A stretch of 64,000 bases of DNA from Durusdinium trenchii (lineage: Eukaryota; Sar; Dinophyceae; Suessiales; Symbiodiniaceae), in NCBI GenBank assembly GCA_963970005.1, contig CAXAMN010001203.1, positions 111,505 through 175,504 of the forward strand, written 5' to 3'. The stretch's first letter is position 1; the number at the start of each line of letters is the position of its first letter. The position numbers and the translations under genes were made by a program. The notes beneath the pieces were generated by a model, which searched no databases, was not told the DNA's origin, and saw nothing but the letters and a program-made list of their open reading frames with translations. Below, piece by piece: positions 41,980 to 56,000 of the stretch.

Positions 41980-43495
41980 CTTTCTTCTCCACTGCAGAGT
42001 CTCTCCGAGGTTTTCCATGGTTTTCCATCATCTCGCACCACCAACCCTAGACCTTACATACGGACCTTAAACGCCTTGCTCCTCGCTGGGCACAGCACTC
42101 ACAGCACTTCGGCTGGTCAGACCTACCCGCTGGACGAGCTGGACGTGTCGCTGGTCGCCGCTGCGAATTTCAGGATTGGACACATGTCCTCAGTCACTGT
42201 CACTGATCAACGCATCTGAACACGAAACCCAGCTGCCCGAAAAGGTATGCTGCCCCGGCTCATGTCTTCTCAAAAAGAAATAAAGCACATAACGGAAGAC
42301 GACCATTGGTATATATAGCAGTCCGCATATCGAGCCCGGTCGATGTCATATTTCAAAAGATTTCTTTCGCAACATGGACAACAAGGATACAACAGGTGGT
42401 TATAAGATTTTATAAGGTTTTGCAGGTGGCCCTCGATCAGCGACCTTGGAAAAGAAGAACCAACAAGGAGGATGTAAGTTTCTGATGATCATGCACTCTT
42501 CCCAATGATGCATGCGGCATGGAGGGTTCTACACTGCACACAAAAAGAAGAAGGTCGCCCTGCAGATGGGTTCATCTCTCAAACAGGCTCGATTTCAAGG
42601 AGATTCACATTTACATTCACCTAAACTCCAATGAGCACCAATCCGTGACTGTTCTGCCAGAGACCACAAACACCACGTGTGACTTTGCGCCACGTGTGAC
42701 TTGGTTTCTGGCGTGGCGCGGTCTAAGAAGGCGGCTAAACGGCGGCTGAAGGCGAATGGCACAAGGACTTTCACTTGGACGTTCCTTCTTATGGCCACAG
42801 TAGACCTTCAAGCCCCTGGTTTGCGTTGAAGATCAGAATCTGTCCTTTTGACTGATAATGACTTCCTGGTTTGGAAAGGAGTTTGCAAAGGACCATGGCC
42901 TTCATTTGGAGCTTCCAGCCGAGAAAAACCGCTCCCCTCATTCCCTTTGTGATGTCACTGGCTCAGCCTCGGCAGACTGGATCTGAGCGTCATTTTGTGC
43001 CACAAAGGGGAGACTTGATGAAGATGATATGTTTGTTGCTTGATGGTGATGCTTAACATCATGATATCTTTTGTTGGATTCATTTCTGCCCTCTTGCTCT
43101 TCATCACTTGTTTCATTTCTCTGTCCTCAAGTCTTCGATTTCTCCTATTGAAAGAGGACAAAGTCTCAGACCGAACAGCGTGACGGGGGTCACTGGAACC
43201 ATCCCTTTCTCAGAGCTTCAGGAAGCAACATGGCGACGTAACATGACATAAGCTACGAACGGAGCATTTCGGGCATCGCTACGAAGTAAGAGCAAGAACG
43301 CTAGTAGAACGGGGCTCCTGGCCGTAGCTACTGGGAGCAAGGTTCACTACTAGTTAGGAGCAAGGTTCGCTACGAACGTCACAAGAAGCTTTTCAATGAA
43401 CTCTCTTGGAAACTCCCCAAGACCCGCTCGTCCTCTCCGTTTCGTCTCTACACCGTCCAGGTCGTGGTGGTCGGACCCTCTTCTGCAATTGGTTG
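41980..43495. other. Non-coding stretch
   Basis: A loose repeat of AGCAAGGTTCGCTAC-like words lies near 43260-43385. No gene is recognised. Confidence 0.45.
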
Positions 43496-43499
43496 CAAT

Positions 43500-43597
43500 T
43501 CCCTAGGGATCCAGTCGTACCTCCTCAAAAGGTCCTTGGACCCTCCTGGCACCCACCCCAGTCCAACCTTCTTAGAGGGTACTTGGATCCTTAGGGA
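43500..43597. mobile_element. MITE family E, copy 2
   Basis: 98 bp; left TCCCTAGGGATCCAGTCGTA, right GGGTACTTGGATCCTTAGGG followed by A. A further half element with GGTACTTGGAGCCCTAGGGA is at about 23651-23670. Confidence 0.7.
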
Positions 43598-43599
43598 TT

Positions 43600-46500
43600 G
43601 AGTTCTGTGAAGAATCAGGAACCAATCAATCCTCCGGGTTCCAATTGAGTTCTTTGTTGAAATCTCTATAAGTGAATCTAAATGCGCAAGACCAGGCTCC
43701 AGAACGATCTTCTCGCTAAGGAGCCCTGTGGAAACGACCGTTTGCTGTGTCAGCGTTCCGAACAAAGGACCACCCGGATGTGGTCTGGTGGTCTTCGCAC
43801 CCCGTTCCAAAAGGTTCCAAAAGAACCCTGAGGCCAGGTGGGTGCTTTCACCTCATGAAAAAATGAGTCCTCAGGAAAACCCGTGGCTTTCTGCACATTG
43901 ATCCGCCCGGGTGATCCCGCCCCGTGATCCGCCCAGATGGGTCACACATGGCCTCAATTTACCAGCAAATCGCCACCTGATGTAAACATGGATTGTAAAG
44001 CCTCCTCCCCTGGTGTAGATGTCCTGTACACTTTTTATGTAAACACCCGTGAATCTCCACAGTCAACCTCCGCCCACCCAATCGCCACCTCTCCGTCTGG
44101 AACCAAGGCACCATCATCGGCCGGAGGCCACCCGCGCCCGGCGCGGTCTCCCAGCCATGGAAGAAGGCGGAGCGCCAGTCCTGAAAGAGTCTGACAAGGA
44201 ATCGGTCTTCAGCTTCAGTCGGGAAGCCCCGGCTGACCGTCGGGAGTCTCCACATGTGTCTCCCGTGGAAAAGAGGGACGGAACACGCATGGAATGAGAA
44301 GCCGAAACCCCGTCCCGTGTCTTTTTGTGGGTTCTCCAGAAATCCCTATAGAAGTCAAATTCGACTATTTGGGGGCAAAGAAGTTTGGGAAAGTCCTGAA
44401 CTCGAGCCACCTATCTAATACAGAAGACCATGCAGAAATTAAACTTTTTGGGTGCTGCGGGAAAAATACCAAGAATTTGCTACCTCAGGGCTCACAGAAA
44501 GCAGAACCCACAGGTATGGTCGTTGGATCTCCTTTTGAGAGCCCATCGCTTCGGAGATTTTGCTACCTCACTTGACTTGTTCAACAGGACTCCTGACAGC
44601 TCCAGAGGACTTGATTGCTGGGTTTTTTCGCCTGGAGTTCCCTGTATCCATCCATGATCCATGGGTGGCCCCCACTGATCAGTGCGAGAATCATCGCGGA
44701 GGAAGCATGCCCAACAGGGAATTCGGTGAGGGTGGCAAGCGCCTGAATCCTAGAAGTGCTGACTATGACCATGAATCAAATCATCTCTGCGCAGCGCACG
44801 TTCTTTGCGGCAAAACCACTGAGTGCTAGAGTGCCTCTGGGTGAGTACTTCGACCACATTCAGGATGTGGGATAGCCTTCACTCTGTCCTTGATATCTAT
44901 GTCACATTACTCGGACCCATGCAAAGCCCACAACCCCTGGTCTAGCCGATCCGCCTGTGAAGCTGCAGGGTGTGCTTGCACCAAAGGAGCCTGCCAATCA
45001 CTCATCTTGGGTGTCCCACAAAATCCCATCCAGCGAAGCCCCAAAACAAATTGCGCCCGATGGTCTTCACTCTACAATGGGCCTACTAGTCTATGGTGCA
45101 CACCTTCCAACTGCTCAGTATGTCTCAGTTGCACCAGTCATGACTGTCCCCAATTCTTTGGGGGCGGGTTTTTTCACCCGATGCCTCTCATGGCCGGGAT
45201 CATTCCCAGAATTGGCCAATCATCAACTCCTGATGGGTCATAACCAAACTCTTATTGAGTCTATTCAGCCGTCACAAGTGCCTCCCATCGCCTTCCTTCG
45301 CAAGTTGCCCAGTGCCCTGCCACTTCACAGTGCCCTTTGCCCACGCACCTCCACCCTTTTGGTGAAACTGTCCCAAAACTATCTCAAGAGATGGCCCAAG
45401 TTCATGCTTCTCAGGGATTGGCTAACAAAAATTCTTCCCACCAAGGGGGATTCATCATGTTTGAAACACCTTCAGGCACTCAGAACATCAGCACTTCGTC
45501 TCGTCTCTTCCTCTCCTCGCCCTCTCCTCACCCTCTCTTGACCCGCCTGCATGGCCTCATCCCATTCCGAGCGTTGAATCACACCGTCCCGGTTCACGTC
45601 CAGCCGGTCGAAGGCCTCCTGGTTCCCACATCCGTCCAAGACTCCAAGACGTCAAAGACGGGTGTGGGACCTCTTAGGAGATAGAGAAGTCAAAAACTTG
45701 ATCGGTTTTACTCCGTTTTTCCGATATATAGTACTATAGTATATAATAGTACTATAATACCCAAACAGAAACAGTGTCTACAAGTGAACTCAGTCTGTCT
45801 GTGATCCCGAGTTGTGATCGGATGAAGCCCTGAAACCCTTCGGCTGCGGCGACAGGAACGTCCCTTCACCTGGACCGTACCGAGTCGGCAGGTCTTCCGC
45901 GCCGTGGACGACAGGTCGGGCGCGGTGTGTTCCCCTCGGCTCGAAGGTGCGCAGGTGCGAAGAGCGACGTACGCGTCTGCGGCGCGTACGTCGGATCCCG
46001 AGTTTCGCATGTTCAAACGGATCGATACCCTTTGTGCGCTCGGAGTGGAGTTCAGTGGGGCGTCCCCAGTTCCATCACCTACCCCAAAGAAAAGATCATT
46101 GGTAACGGTAGGTGAATCCGTTCTTCCTCGGTAGGGCCGAGCGCGCGCCGGACGGGGCGGTGCGGTGCGAAGAAGACGCCACCGTCTTTGAGGTGACGTA
46201 TCCGTGGGAACTTTTTAGACTCCAACCAGCATGGAGGTGGAAAACCACCACTTTGTAGAGGTTATATTTCCAGGCTCCGGAGGCATGTAGACTCCGTTCG
46301 GCCGCATGGGCGCAGACTCTGCGCGTCCTCCAGCGCGCTTGGGCAGGGCATGCAAGCGCCGACCTCGGTCTGAACCAGGTGCTGCCGATAACGCGCCGGT
46401 TGAACCGGTCAGTCCTTGCCGAGTCCGATTGGGTTCCAAGAGATTGAAGTCAACTCTGACCATCTGCTCAACTCGACTCGTGAGTCGGTGTCACAATGTG

Positions 46501-46760
46501 ACGCTCGATCGAAAAGGGTCTCTGAATAACCTTCAGTCCTTCCCTTTCCGTGGCCGGAACTGCGGGTCGATCAAATCCAAGCCCAACGCTTTTCGGCCAA
46601 AAACCTCTGTCTTTTCTTCGTTTCTGTGTTCAGGTTCGGAAGGGGTTCCGTCTTGCTCAACCCTTCGTCACAAGAGTTTCAAAGCCTCCTTCCAAGGAGC
46701 ACCCCAATAGGATGTTCACACCCTGATAGATAGACTGATGATAGACTTGATTAAAATGAG
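43600..46760. other. Non-coding stretch
   Basis: No recognised gene. An AT-rich palindrome (TATAGTACTATA twice) lies at 45726-45756. Confidence 0.45.
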
Positions 46761-46764
46761 GCCC

Positions 46765-46866
46765 CACCAGTTGGATTGAACAGCCTCTTCATATGTGTAC
46801 GATGTATGGACTTGGTGGGTACACCCCACCAGTTGGATTGACCATATTGACAAACCTCTTCATGTG
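46765..46866. repeat. Direct repeat CCACCAGTTGGATTGA...CCTCTTCAT
   Basis: Two copies of about 36 bp at 46765-46796 and 46828-46866, the second with a small insertion. Confidence 0.75.
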
Positions 46867-46869
46867 GGA

Positions 46870-49680
46870 GGCTTTATGATCTACATGATCTGCCGATGAT
46901 CTTCCTGCCAAGCTGCAGCTGAATAGGCCGGCGCCATGGACCGTGCCGCTGGCATCAGGGGTGCGGCCTGAAAACGGCACCAGTCGAAGAACGACGGTGC
47001 CAACACTTGAAATATTGGTCCGTATCATCCCTGGGACCGATTGGAGGCTTGATTTCATCCAGGAGTTCATCAAATACACCCTGGAAGACGATCCCATGGA
47101 CCCTGAAAACCATTGGTTGGTTGGTAGAGGAAAACCATCTTCCAGGAGGCCATTGGACCCGGGTCCATGTGAGTTTTCGGGAGTGTAATTGCATCAACTA
47201 TCTACCTCTCCCGGAGATGGGAGAATCGGTGTGGACGCGCTCCGCGATACCACAGGTCCGCAAGACCACCTTACCGAACCTTCGCCGAGTACAAACCTCC
47301 CTCCATCAGATCCCGAAAAAAAAGGAAACAAGTCTCCTGGCGGATCAAAGGGGTGGGTGGTTCACTTCTTCCCTTTTGTCGCCCCCCCATCTGATCCTGA
47401 AGAACGTGGTTGCGCTTTGCTTCGAGGTTGCACTGTGCATATGCTTGCGATATCCGGAAGTGTACATCCTCAAGCTGGAGTGACTTCTTGAACATCGACA
47501 TGTCACCAGCCCGGAGAGTTATCGAAGTCCTCATATTCAAGACCTTCCCTGTATTGCTCATCCCTCTTCCAAATCTCTCTCTCTCCCTTTTTCCCCGTGC
47601 TTCCCTTAACTCCCCGTGCTTCGTGGAGACGGTCTCCATCTTCGGTTCGACGTTCACTTGTCAAAGGTGACCTCCCTTCGATCCGTTTGGTCAAAGAGAA
47701 CGACAATCGGTCTGGCCACACTCACACCATGTCTGAGGTCGCTGCAGGCAATCTAGGCGCTGAGGTCGATGCCGCAGCCTGACAGTCGCGCCAGAATGTG
47801 AGATCTACAGTATAGTTCAATCAAGATGGGGGGATGCCCTAAGCCAGCATTGAGTTCCTTCTTGAGCTCCTTCTGCTGTCCGGGGGAGCATGTTTCTGGT
47901 GAGACGAGCAGACTCTGATAGAAGAACCATCGGCCCTGGGGCCCCTCCCGCCGTCTTCTTCGATGAGAAAAAACACGTGCTGCCGTGCTCCATCCTTTTT
48001 GAGACTCGAGCGACTCAAATGAGTATAGATTCTGAGTAGATGAAACCTGTAAAATCATATCCGACTCAAGTGATTGGGCTGGGCTCAGTCAATGACGAGA
48101 CCATCCAAAAACCGAGATCGAAAAGTTGTTGCTCTGTTCTTGACCGATGGCCGAAAGGACTTGACCAGATCAACTGATTTCTTTGATCAGATTCTTCAGG
48201 TCTTCCGAATTTCCCTGAGCCAATGAACCATGAACCAGGCCGGTCCAAACGCGAAACCCCTCACCAATGCCCGCAAATTACAACAAGTACGTAGCTGAAA
48301 AAGAACGGGGTCTAAACTCAACCAAAAATGTATTGTAAATCCTTTGGCCCCTGGCTGACAAAATGCCGAAAAAGATCGAAGAATTCACGTCGGCTTCCTG
48401 GTCAGTCGACTTCCAGCGCTCTACTCCAATCAAGCCGATGGATCCACACCGCCTCCGGGTGTTCCGCCCCGCCTGCGGTGCGATGTAACCTGCAGAAGTC
48501 TGGCTGAAACAACGCGACGACGACGTGAACAGTCCGGAGAAGGGTCTACGTCGCAGCTGAGGAGCAGAAGCGGAATGGCACTTACAGGTCGGCTGCGGTG
48601 TTAGCGCTGTTCAGGGATCTCTTATAAATCAGGTTCCTCGCACTCGGCGGGAGAGTGGATCTCTTGGGGTACGAGTTCGACGAGCTGTTTTCCAGAGAAA
48701 GGTGTCTTGGCCTCTTGGTGCTTGTGGAGGTCTCAACACGTGGCCAGAAACGCTTGACATGTGCTGAGTGGAAGAGACTAGTCAAACAGTTTGGAGAGTC
48801 TCAGCGAGATGAGAAACGCATTCCAGTTGGAGTGAAAAGCTGTTTCACTCATCATCTCGGGGTTGAAAGAGGGATGAAGGCCTCTGCTTTCCAGATGACC
48901 ACGTTCAATCCGAAGAGCACGTGGGTGACCACGGTGGGTGCCATCCACATTACCATTGGAGTGTTCCTCGTCTCGTTTCCGTGTGCCCACTGATGTGAAG
49001 AGCTCATTCTGTCCGGTTCGTTTCACCTCTTGCATCGGCGGATGTTCAGCTCTCCAACTGGTTGGAACCGCAGAACCGGATGTGTTCTTTTTTCAGGAAC
49101 GAAGAACTTGTCTGAAGAGACGGGTCCAAAAGAGTCTCTCCTGACGATCTGTGCGACGAGTCAGCCTCCGACGACGCTGAAAAGCCTGGTCACTCATTCA
49201 CCGGCGAGAAGGCGTAAAAACCAAAACGCCGGTGTTGAAGGGGGGGAGGAAGCACAGCCGGTGTTGAAGGCCCAGGAGGATGAACCGCCATCGGTCCAAT
49301 CTCCATAAATTGGTCAAGGCGTCCTGGCAACCATGTTCCTCTTTCATGTTGCTTCCAATGTTGCCATGAATGGAACCTCGGAACCCTGGCAAGATCCATC
49401 AACCAAGGAATTTGGTTGCTACCCTGAACCCCGGCATGCCGTGCCTTGGGCGGAAACCGGCGCCAGTCGTTGATACCTCTGGTCGCATCAAAGCACTCGC
49501 AACGGAGGCTCTTAGCGCGAAAAAGGCGCTCACGACAACGGGGGCGACCATCGTGGAGACCCCAACTGCGTGGAAGGTTCAAAACCTTGGAACTCCTTTC
49601 CCCCACCAAAAGATTGACCCAAGCAAAGGAACATTTTAAATTCGTGGTGTTTACTCAATGCGCCTTGCAAACATCACCAC
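46870..49680. other. Non-coding stretch
   Basis: Nothing recognised except a small GCCGGTGTTGAAGG duplication near 49230-49270. Confidence 0.45.
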
Positions 49681-49689
49681 ATGGCGATA

Positions 49690-50100
49690 TGTGTGCCCAC
49701 AAACGCGCAAGCATGACAGCGCCGAAACGAGAACGCACCGTCGCGTGCCAGCATGACAGCATGTGAGCGCGACACCCTGAGAACACCTCGGTGCGACAGC
49801 CACTTTGTAGAACATGTGAGAATGTCAACACACCATCATGACACCATGTCAGCATGTTGGTGTGACTTGGTGTGACAACACTTCAGCATGTCATCGTGAC
49901 AAGAAGTTTGCTTAGCACGCCAGCAAACACAGCACGCTAGCATGACAGCATGTCTGCAAGTTAGTATGATAGAGTTGCAAAACGGTTCCATGTTGACATG
50001 ACACCGCAGACTATGCCATCGTAGCAACCTGATGGAATGGCAACATGTCAGAATGACATGATGCACTACGCCATGACAATGTCACCTTAACAACATGTCA
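49690..50100. repeat. Degenerate minisatellite AGCATGACAGCATGT
   Basis: About 400 bp dominated by CATGACA, CAGCATG and CAACATGTCAG words without a fixed period. Confidence 0.6.
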
Positions 50101-50144
50101 GCGTGTCTGCAAATCATTGCCAAGCTTGGTGCGGCACTTGGACC

Positions 50145-50390
50145 GCAAGCTCCAGCACTTCCTCCAGGACCTTCTGGGGACCTGCTCTGGAACCTGATCC
50201 GGAACTTGCTCTACAACTTGCCCCAGCACTTGCACAGGAACCTGCTCCACAACCTTCTCCATGACCTGCTCCCGAACTTGCTCCGGAACCTGCTCCCGGA
50301 ACCTGCTCGGAAACTTGCTCCGGAAACTGCTCTGGCACTTTCGCCGGAACCTGCTCCGGAACTTGCTCCGGAACCGTGTTTTGAGCAAGG
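50145..50390. repeat. 15-bp-period minisatellite CTCCGGAACCTG
   Basis: Imperfect units of GGAACCTGCTC and GGAACTTGCTC, often 15 bp apart. The period is a multiple of three, so frames stay open in several phases and give Leu/Asn/Pro repeats on one strand. A smaller relative is at 53025-53095. Confidence 0.85.
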
Positions 50391-50399
50391 GTGGCAAAA

Positions 50400-52860
50400 A
50401 GTCTGCTCAACTCTTTGGGTAGGGTTTCTTTCCCTAATCACCCCTGACAAAAGCCTGGGCCTAGGCAAACTTTAGGCCATCCGACGGAAAACCCACAACA
50501 TCATAGCACCCTAAGACTCCAGTCGGGTCGCGGCAACAGGTCCAAAAAACCGTATCCCTGTGAACGTTTCGCGGAGGCCTTGCGCAAACCATTTTGTAAT
50601 ATATAATTCAGCGAGCAGTGATTTTGAGTCTATAGAAAGGGCTGATGTCAAGACAAAAAGGCCCTTAAAAAATTACGCTGTTAAAGCAAAAAAATGTACA
50701 GAGAAGACACGGCTCTCAACAAGTCGCTCTACAAAATGCATTTCCAACCTCTCTAGCAAGCCAAGACAAAGGCCGGAAAACTTGGAGAAGGATTGCAGCA
50801 CTCATTACCCGCACTGCATGGACCATCTTTGCGGTGGATCTTCAGGACCACTTGACCTGGCCAAGTTGATGCGCCGACAAGTTGTAAACACATGACTTGA
50901 CCACCGCACATCCCCTAAATCCGGCGACGCCGGTCCGATGACCATAGCAAGTTAACTTTGCTATACGGAGACGCGCTCCGACCCGCCGACCTGCATTTCT
51001 AGCGTCACCCGGGCTCGATTTCTTTTATTTGTTTACTTTGCATGACGCCATTCGGCTCGATTTCTTTTATTTGTTTTACTTTGCATGACGCCACTCTTTC
51101 ATTTATATAACAGGCCATTGGCTAGTCACACTTTATCTGTTTTAGTTTCATTTAGACTAATTCTATATGATTGCTATCATTCAGTTGAAAGAAAAATCCA
51201 TGATTATATGTGTTTTGTTCTCTCTTTCCTCTTCTTTTCGTACATTATTCGTCATCGCGGCTCCACTTCTTTTATGTGGCTTGGAGTTCTTCATTCTCAA
51301 ACTAAGCTGTTGAAAGAAATAATGCTGCCGAAGGGCATTTGGCTTACCTAATTGCCTACCCTTTTGCAGAAGGTTGGCAACAGCTTGTACTACATACAAA
51401 GTTCAACTGCAAAATTAATCTCTTTTGGCGCCCTTCAGGAAAATCAGACTGCTGGTTCAGCTTTGAGGAGGATCGCATAAGGGCGCAACTCTTTTACCAA
51501 CCATTGCTCACAGACAAGGCCAGAATTGCTGGAACAATGCTTGATTTCCCGAACAATTCTCGGGTGACTCAGGCACAATTGGCCGGCGAGCGGGGAAGAG
51601 AACGGGTGGTTGCACGCGTCAGAAACCATGAAAAACCAATTGGTCGGCGTGGTAATGGACACCCTTTCTCCCCGACTTGATGTCGACCACACAATCAGCC
51701 ATCTTCTCCAAACACTTTGGAACAACACAATACACTTGGCGCCGATGCTCAGCCGCATCCACCTCCGAGATGTGGATGAAGGTGTGGTTTACCTGGCAGG
51801 CTGTGGCCGACCTGGCCGCTTCGTGCCACGCGCTGCTTTGCAGACCTTTCCATTGGTAAGGAGAAAGCCCTGAACACGGTCACCAGATCATATATTGTTA
51901 CCCAACTCTGCACGTTTAGGCCCTCTCGCCACAGCGTGGATAGTCAAACTCTCGTCGCTTTAATTGTGGGTCATCTGTTGCACGAAGATGGAAGAAACAA
52001 ATTGGCAGCGCGCGACCCTAGGTCTCTTGTGACATATAAGCACCAAAGCATGCGTCCAGCCCCGGCCTTGCACTGCTGGATATTCATTTCCAGCTTAGCC
52101 CGGCAGCAAGAGAACTTGATTCGTTTGACACAACTTGCGGAGCACTCTATGTTTGCTCTGTGGGAAGGCTTCGCCCGATATGTCATCCATATCCGGCTTG
52201 TCACTCATACAGCCATACCCTCGGTCCCTCACCACCCTTGCACAAGGCCTGAAACGGTTGTGTGCAGGGCGGAGTGCACAGTCAAATAGGATGTTACAGG
52301 CCTGAACCTCTGATGCTTCTCTGCTTAAGTTCCTCCCAATATAGTGTGTACACCCGGCCATAGCAGCCCTCCCCAATCTGTGAGCCAAGGCGTCCAATCA
52401 CCTCGACCTCGCAACGCCTCCTGGAAGCGACATGCCGCACCAGGCCAGTGATGGTGACAATGAAGGGCTGGAATACGCATCAGCTCAAAGCTCGCCCTCA
52501 ACATACCTGCTCAAAGCCAGCCCAAACTTTTGGGGAGTGGTCCTGGCTTGCCTGAGCTTCCTATGTCCTTGTGCAACTTGGGATGCCTGGAAAAATGCAA
52601 GCAAACTCAAGGGCTACAAGCACGTTGGACAAGACATGAAGCCAACACAAGAATACAATGGAATGCACAAAGCACCACAAAGCCTTAAACACTGCAAGCC
52701 TTCGACGGTAGGAGCCGAACATAACTGCTCTCAAAACGGTGAGCGAGTCCAAGCCGCCAAGCCTTGTCTTCGGCCAACTCTTCTTCGTAGGCCTCTGCCG
52801 TTGACAAAAGTGCGAAGAAGGCTTCCCTGGAACACGTTGACCAACCTGAAGCTTGACATG
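50400..52860. other. Non-coding stretch, in part AT-richer
   Basis: It contains the direct repeat at 51012-51093. Between 51,100 and 51,700 the sequence is AT-richer than its surroundings, but its frames show no known protein. Confidence 0.4.
51012..51093. repeat. Tandem duplication, 39/40 bp
   Basis: GGCTCGATTTCTTTTATTTG to CATGACGCCA at 51012-51050 and again at 51054-51093, differing by one T. Confidence 0.9.
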
Positions 52861-52862
52861 CT

Positions 52863-52865
<3 letters not shown>

Positions 52866-52903
<38 letters not shown>
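52866..52903. repeat. (GT)19 microsatellite
   Basis: About 38 bp of uninterrupted GT, able to adopt Z-DNA. Confidence 0.95.
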
Positions 52904-53024
52904 ACACCAGCTCCAGGAAAAACAAAACCTCCCGAGAGGGACCAGTCCTGTGTCTCGCGGCTTCAGTCCACGTGGTCTATTGACCTCTCATCAGGGGCCA
53001 GGGTGTGCTTCAGATCTCCTTGCT

Positions 53025-53095
53025 CCGGGGCCTGCTCCGGAACCTGCTCTGGAACTTGATCAGGAATCTGCTCCGGAACCTGCTCCGATCTGCTC
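53025..53095. repeat. Second locus of the CTCCGGAACCTG minisatellite
   Basis: Four to five units of CTGCTC(C/T)GGAACCTG. Confidence 0.8.
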
Positions 53096-53099
53096 CGAA

Positions 53100-56000
53100 G
53101 TCTTTACTATGGCTGAAGACCCCCACGCTTCACTGTTGGGAAATGCAAAAGACCCTAGTGACATGAGGAAGCTTCCCTTAAACCCATGGCCATCTTCTGC
53201 CATCTGGGTGACTTGATCTCCAAGACTTTCTGCCCTTCACATCTTTCCCCGACATCTCACAGCTCATCTTCCGTTTCAGCACATACCCCTGAAGAAAAAT
53301 GCTGGAGGGGGGGGGGCGACCTCCACTCCAGAGGTCCTGGACTCCTTCTCCCACTCCTGAGCTTCCCTCACCCGGAGGTCAATGGCACTGGCGTGGGCAT
53401 CATGGGTGCCAACGGCGCGGCTGCCTCACCACTGGGCGGTTCAGGGGGGGATCGCCAGCGGTTTTGGGGGGGTTGGCCCCACCCTTCCTTCAAAATGTGA
53501 ATTCTTTGGGAAGAACCAAACTCAGAGGTGAATTGTTATGAATTGTGTTGGTATCTGGCTGTATGTGTTTGATGTTGTTAAAGGGGGGATCCGCCCAAAG
53601 AGGAACAAATGAAAAATCCAGTCATTGAGACACGGATTGAAAAAACAAACACTGCAGGAGTTCCATGCCGGGGTGGGTTTTGGGACCCTCAGTGAATGGG
53701 CACCCCTGTCCTCCTCATCTTTCGCACAACTCCGAAACCGAAAGAACGTAACACTGCCTTGGCCACGGTGCGTGTGCCAGCGGCTGGGGGCTCATCAGAG
53801 AAGGGCTCCTGCGAACACACGCAGGAGAAGTACAGGTGCACTCTGACTCACTCAGATTGAAGGTGGGTAAACCCTGAGTTAGAGGAAAGTCCATGCCATC
53901 CAGCCCTTGAAAGTAGTGGGAAAACCCCTTGAACGTCGTCCTCCTTGTCGGACCCCATGCCATGCCACGTCACCACCATGTCTTCGTCTCGGTCGACGAG
54001 TCGACTGTCTCCGTCTGGCTCCACTGGGCCTTGACGTTCTTGACGTAGGAAGACATGGAATCCGTAAGTGGTGGTGGTGGTGGTGCTTTCGTGGTGCTTT
54101 CGTGGTGGTTCCGTGGTGGTTTCGTGGAATGAACTCCACCATGCTACTTCACCACGGAGAATTTCGTCCTCCAGGGGGCTGTTTGGGGGCTGTTTGGGGG
54201 CCCGGGGGGCTGAGGCGTTTTGGGGCCATGGGTTTGAAGCCCGTGCCATCGATCTCTTAGATCGGCTCCAGAGTTGGGCTTCCTGAGAAGAACCAGCCGA
54301 CTCCCAACACCCACCACCCACTCCCACCATCACCCACCCCAGTCCCACTCCGAAAACGAAGCTACGAAGTCTGAGGGGCAGGGAGTTGTTCTTCCAAATC
54401 TTTGGGTGTCCACCCTTTGAACACGGAATTTCTCCCTTTTGAACACGGAACTTCTCGTCGCTTGGGCCATGTAAAAGCTAAACTTCACCGGGAACTTTAC
54501 CGGAGAAGACAGGTTCTCTTCTGCGGTCGGTTGAAAAAACAGACCTGTTTCAAGTGGTGACATTCACCTCCTTGAACAGGGTGACTTCGTTGGGTGGGGG
54601 GGGATTGATCGAGTGTCCCAAAAACCTGAGCAGGGTCGTAACATGTATCGTGAGCACTGCATGTCATTTTCTGATCGCCGGGCACATGCCTCCTTCAGTC
54701 ACTTTTGACTTGAGGCCCCCTCATAGTCCAAGTGTGGCACCCCTTCCCGCAAGATCGTTTCCGATGCCAAGGACAGCCGAGGGATGGTGTGTTTCGAAAG
54801 AGGAGGGTCGAAGGGACAGCCTCTGAGGTCAACTTCTCGCCGATCAACTACAGAAACTCGTTCAACCCTACGCCCACAAAGAAAATAAGATAAAAGAAGC
54901 ATCCTTCTTGAAACCTACTGTTGCCCCCCAAATCTAACGAAGCACACAGATGTTGCGCAAGTTGATGTCACTTCCACAAACAAGATAGAGCAAACATCGG
55001 CCGATGGTCTCTCCATCCCTGAACTCACTGAACTCCCTACCGTAGATCCTCCAAAGATCTCCCAACATCTTCTCCATCTCCTGAAGGTGTTGAGAGATGT
55101 TTTGAAGTTCATAGCTCCATCTTCTCCGGCTCCCTTGATCCCCATCTCTCCCATCTCCTGAAGTTCCAGATCACTCCCATCGCTCTTGGAGATAGACACC
55201 TCAATACGGAGAGAGATGGAGCCCTCTCTTGGAGTCAACGCATCGTTCGCTGCGGCGAGTGGCATCTGCCACTGGCGCCCCCAGGAGCGACCACGTGTCC
55301 ACGCCGCCGCACAGAATAGACCGGGTCACACAGGCGTACCGGGTACACAGGCCCACATCTGAAGAGCTTTTTAGTGGCAGGTGACGAAGTGATGGATTGT
55401 GTGGTAGGTCAAGGCCACCGAAGATGGTCTGAAGACCACATCTGGCAGGTAGGGGCCACCGGGTGGTTGATTGTGTGGTGCTTCTCTGGTTTTGTGACGA
55501 AGTGATGATTACGATCGGGTACACATGGGGAAAAAAGGCTCCACTCAGAATGTTCCAAGGGGTTCCCCTCACCAAGTCGAGTGAATGTTGGCATAAATGG
55601 GAAAATCCAGGTCTATATTGATGAATACATGTAAAAATGTCTTCCGTATTCTATCTCCTTTAACGAACCCCGGCTCCAGCTCCATCCAGTCGTCCCCCGC
55701 CATCCACCCGACCGCCCAGCTCGCACGATGGGCCGGCGTCCCGCACCCCGGCGGTGCGCGTGGCTCCCTTGGTCTTCCTCTCGCGGGACATGAACCAGCA
55801 GCCTCCACCGGGCACGGGGGTTTCTCCGCGAGTCGTGCGATGGAGCGGTTGCGTAGATCGATCGGATGGTGCACCACGGTGTGTGCGTGCGAGCGAAAAG
55901 AGGTCCACATCACTTCGGACCAGCAGGCGGAATGGCCAGAGCGGGCGGCGAGGGCGGCGATAGCCTTTCTAGCTTGGACCGGGCATCAGGATCTGAAGAG

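Noticed and set aside
43585-43600. TTAGGG as telomere-like sequence
   Set aside because: A single occurrence, part of the family E MITE end.
44957-45541. 194-residue open frame
   Set aside because: No family resemblance; overlaps another frame of similar length on the same strand.
50095-50475. Leu/Asn-repeat protein
   Set aside because: The open frame is a by-product of a minisatellite with a period divisible by three.
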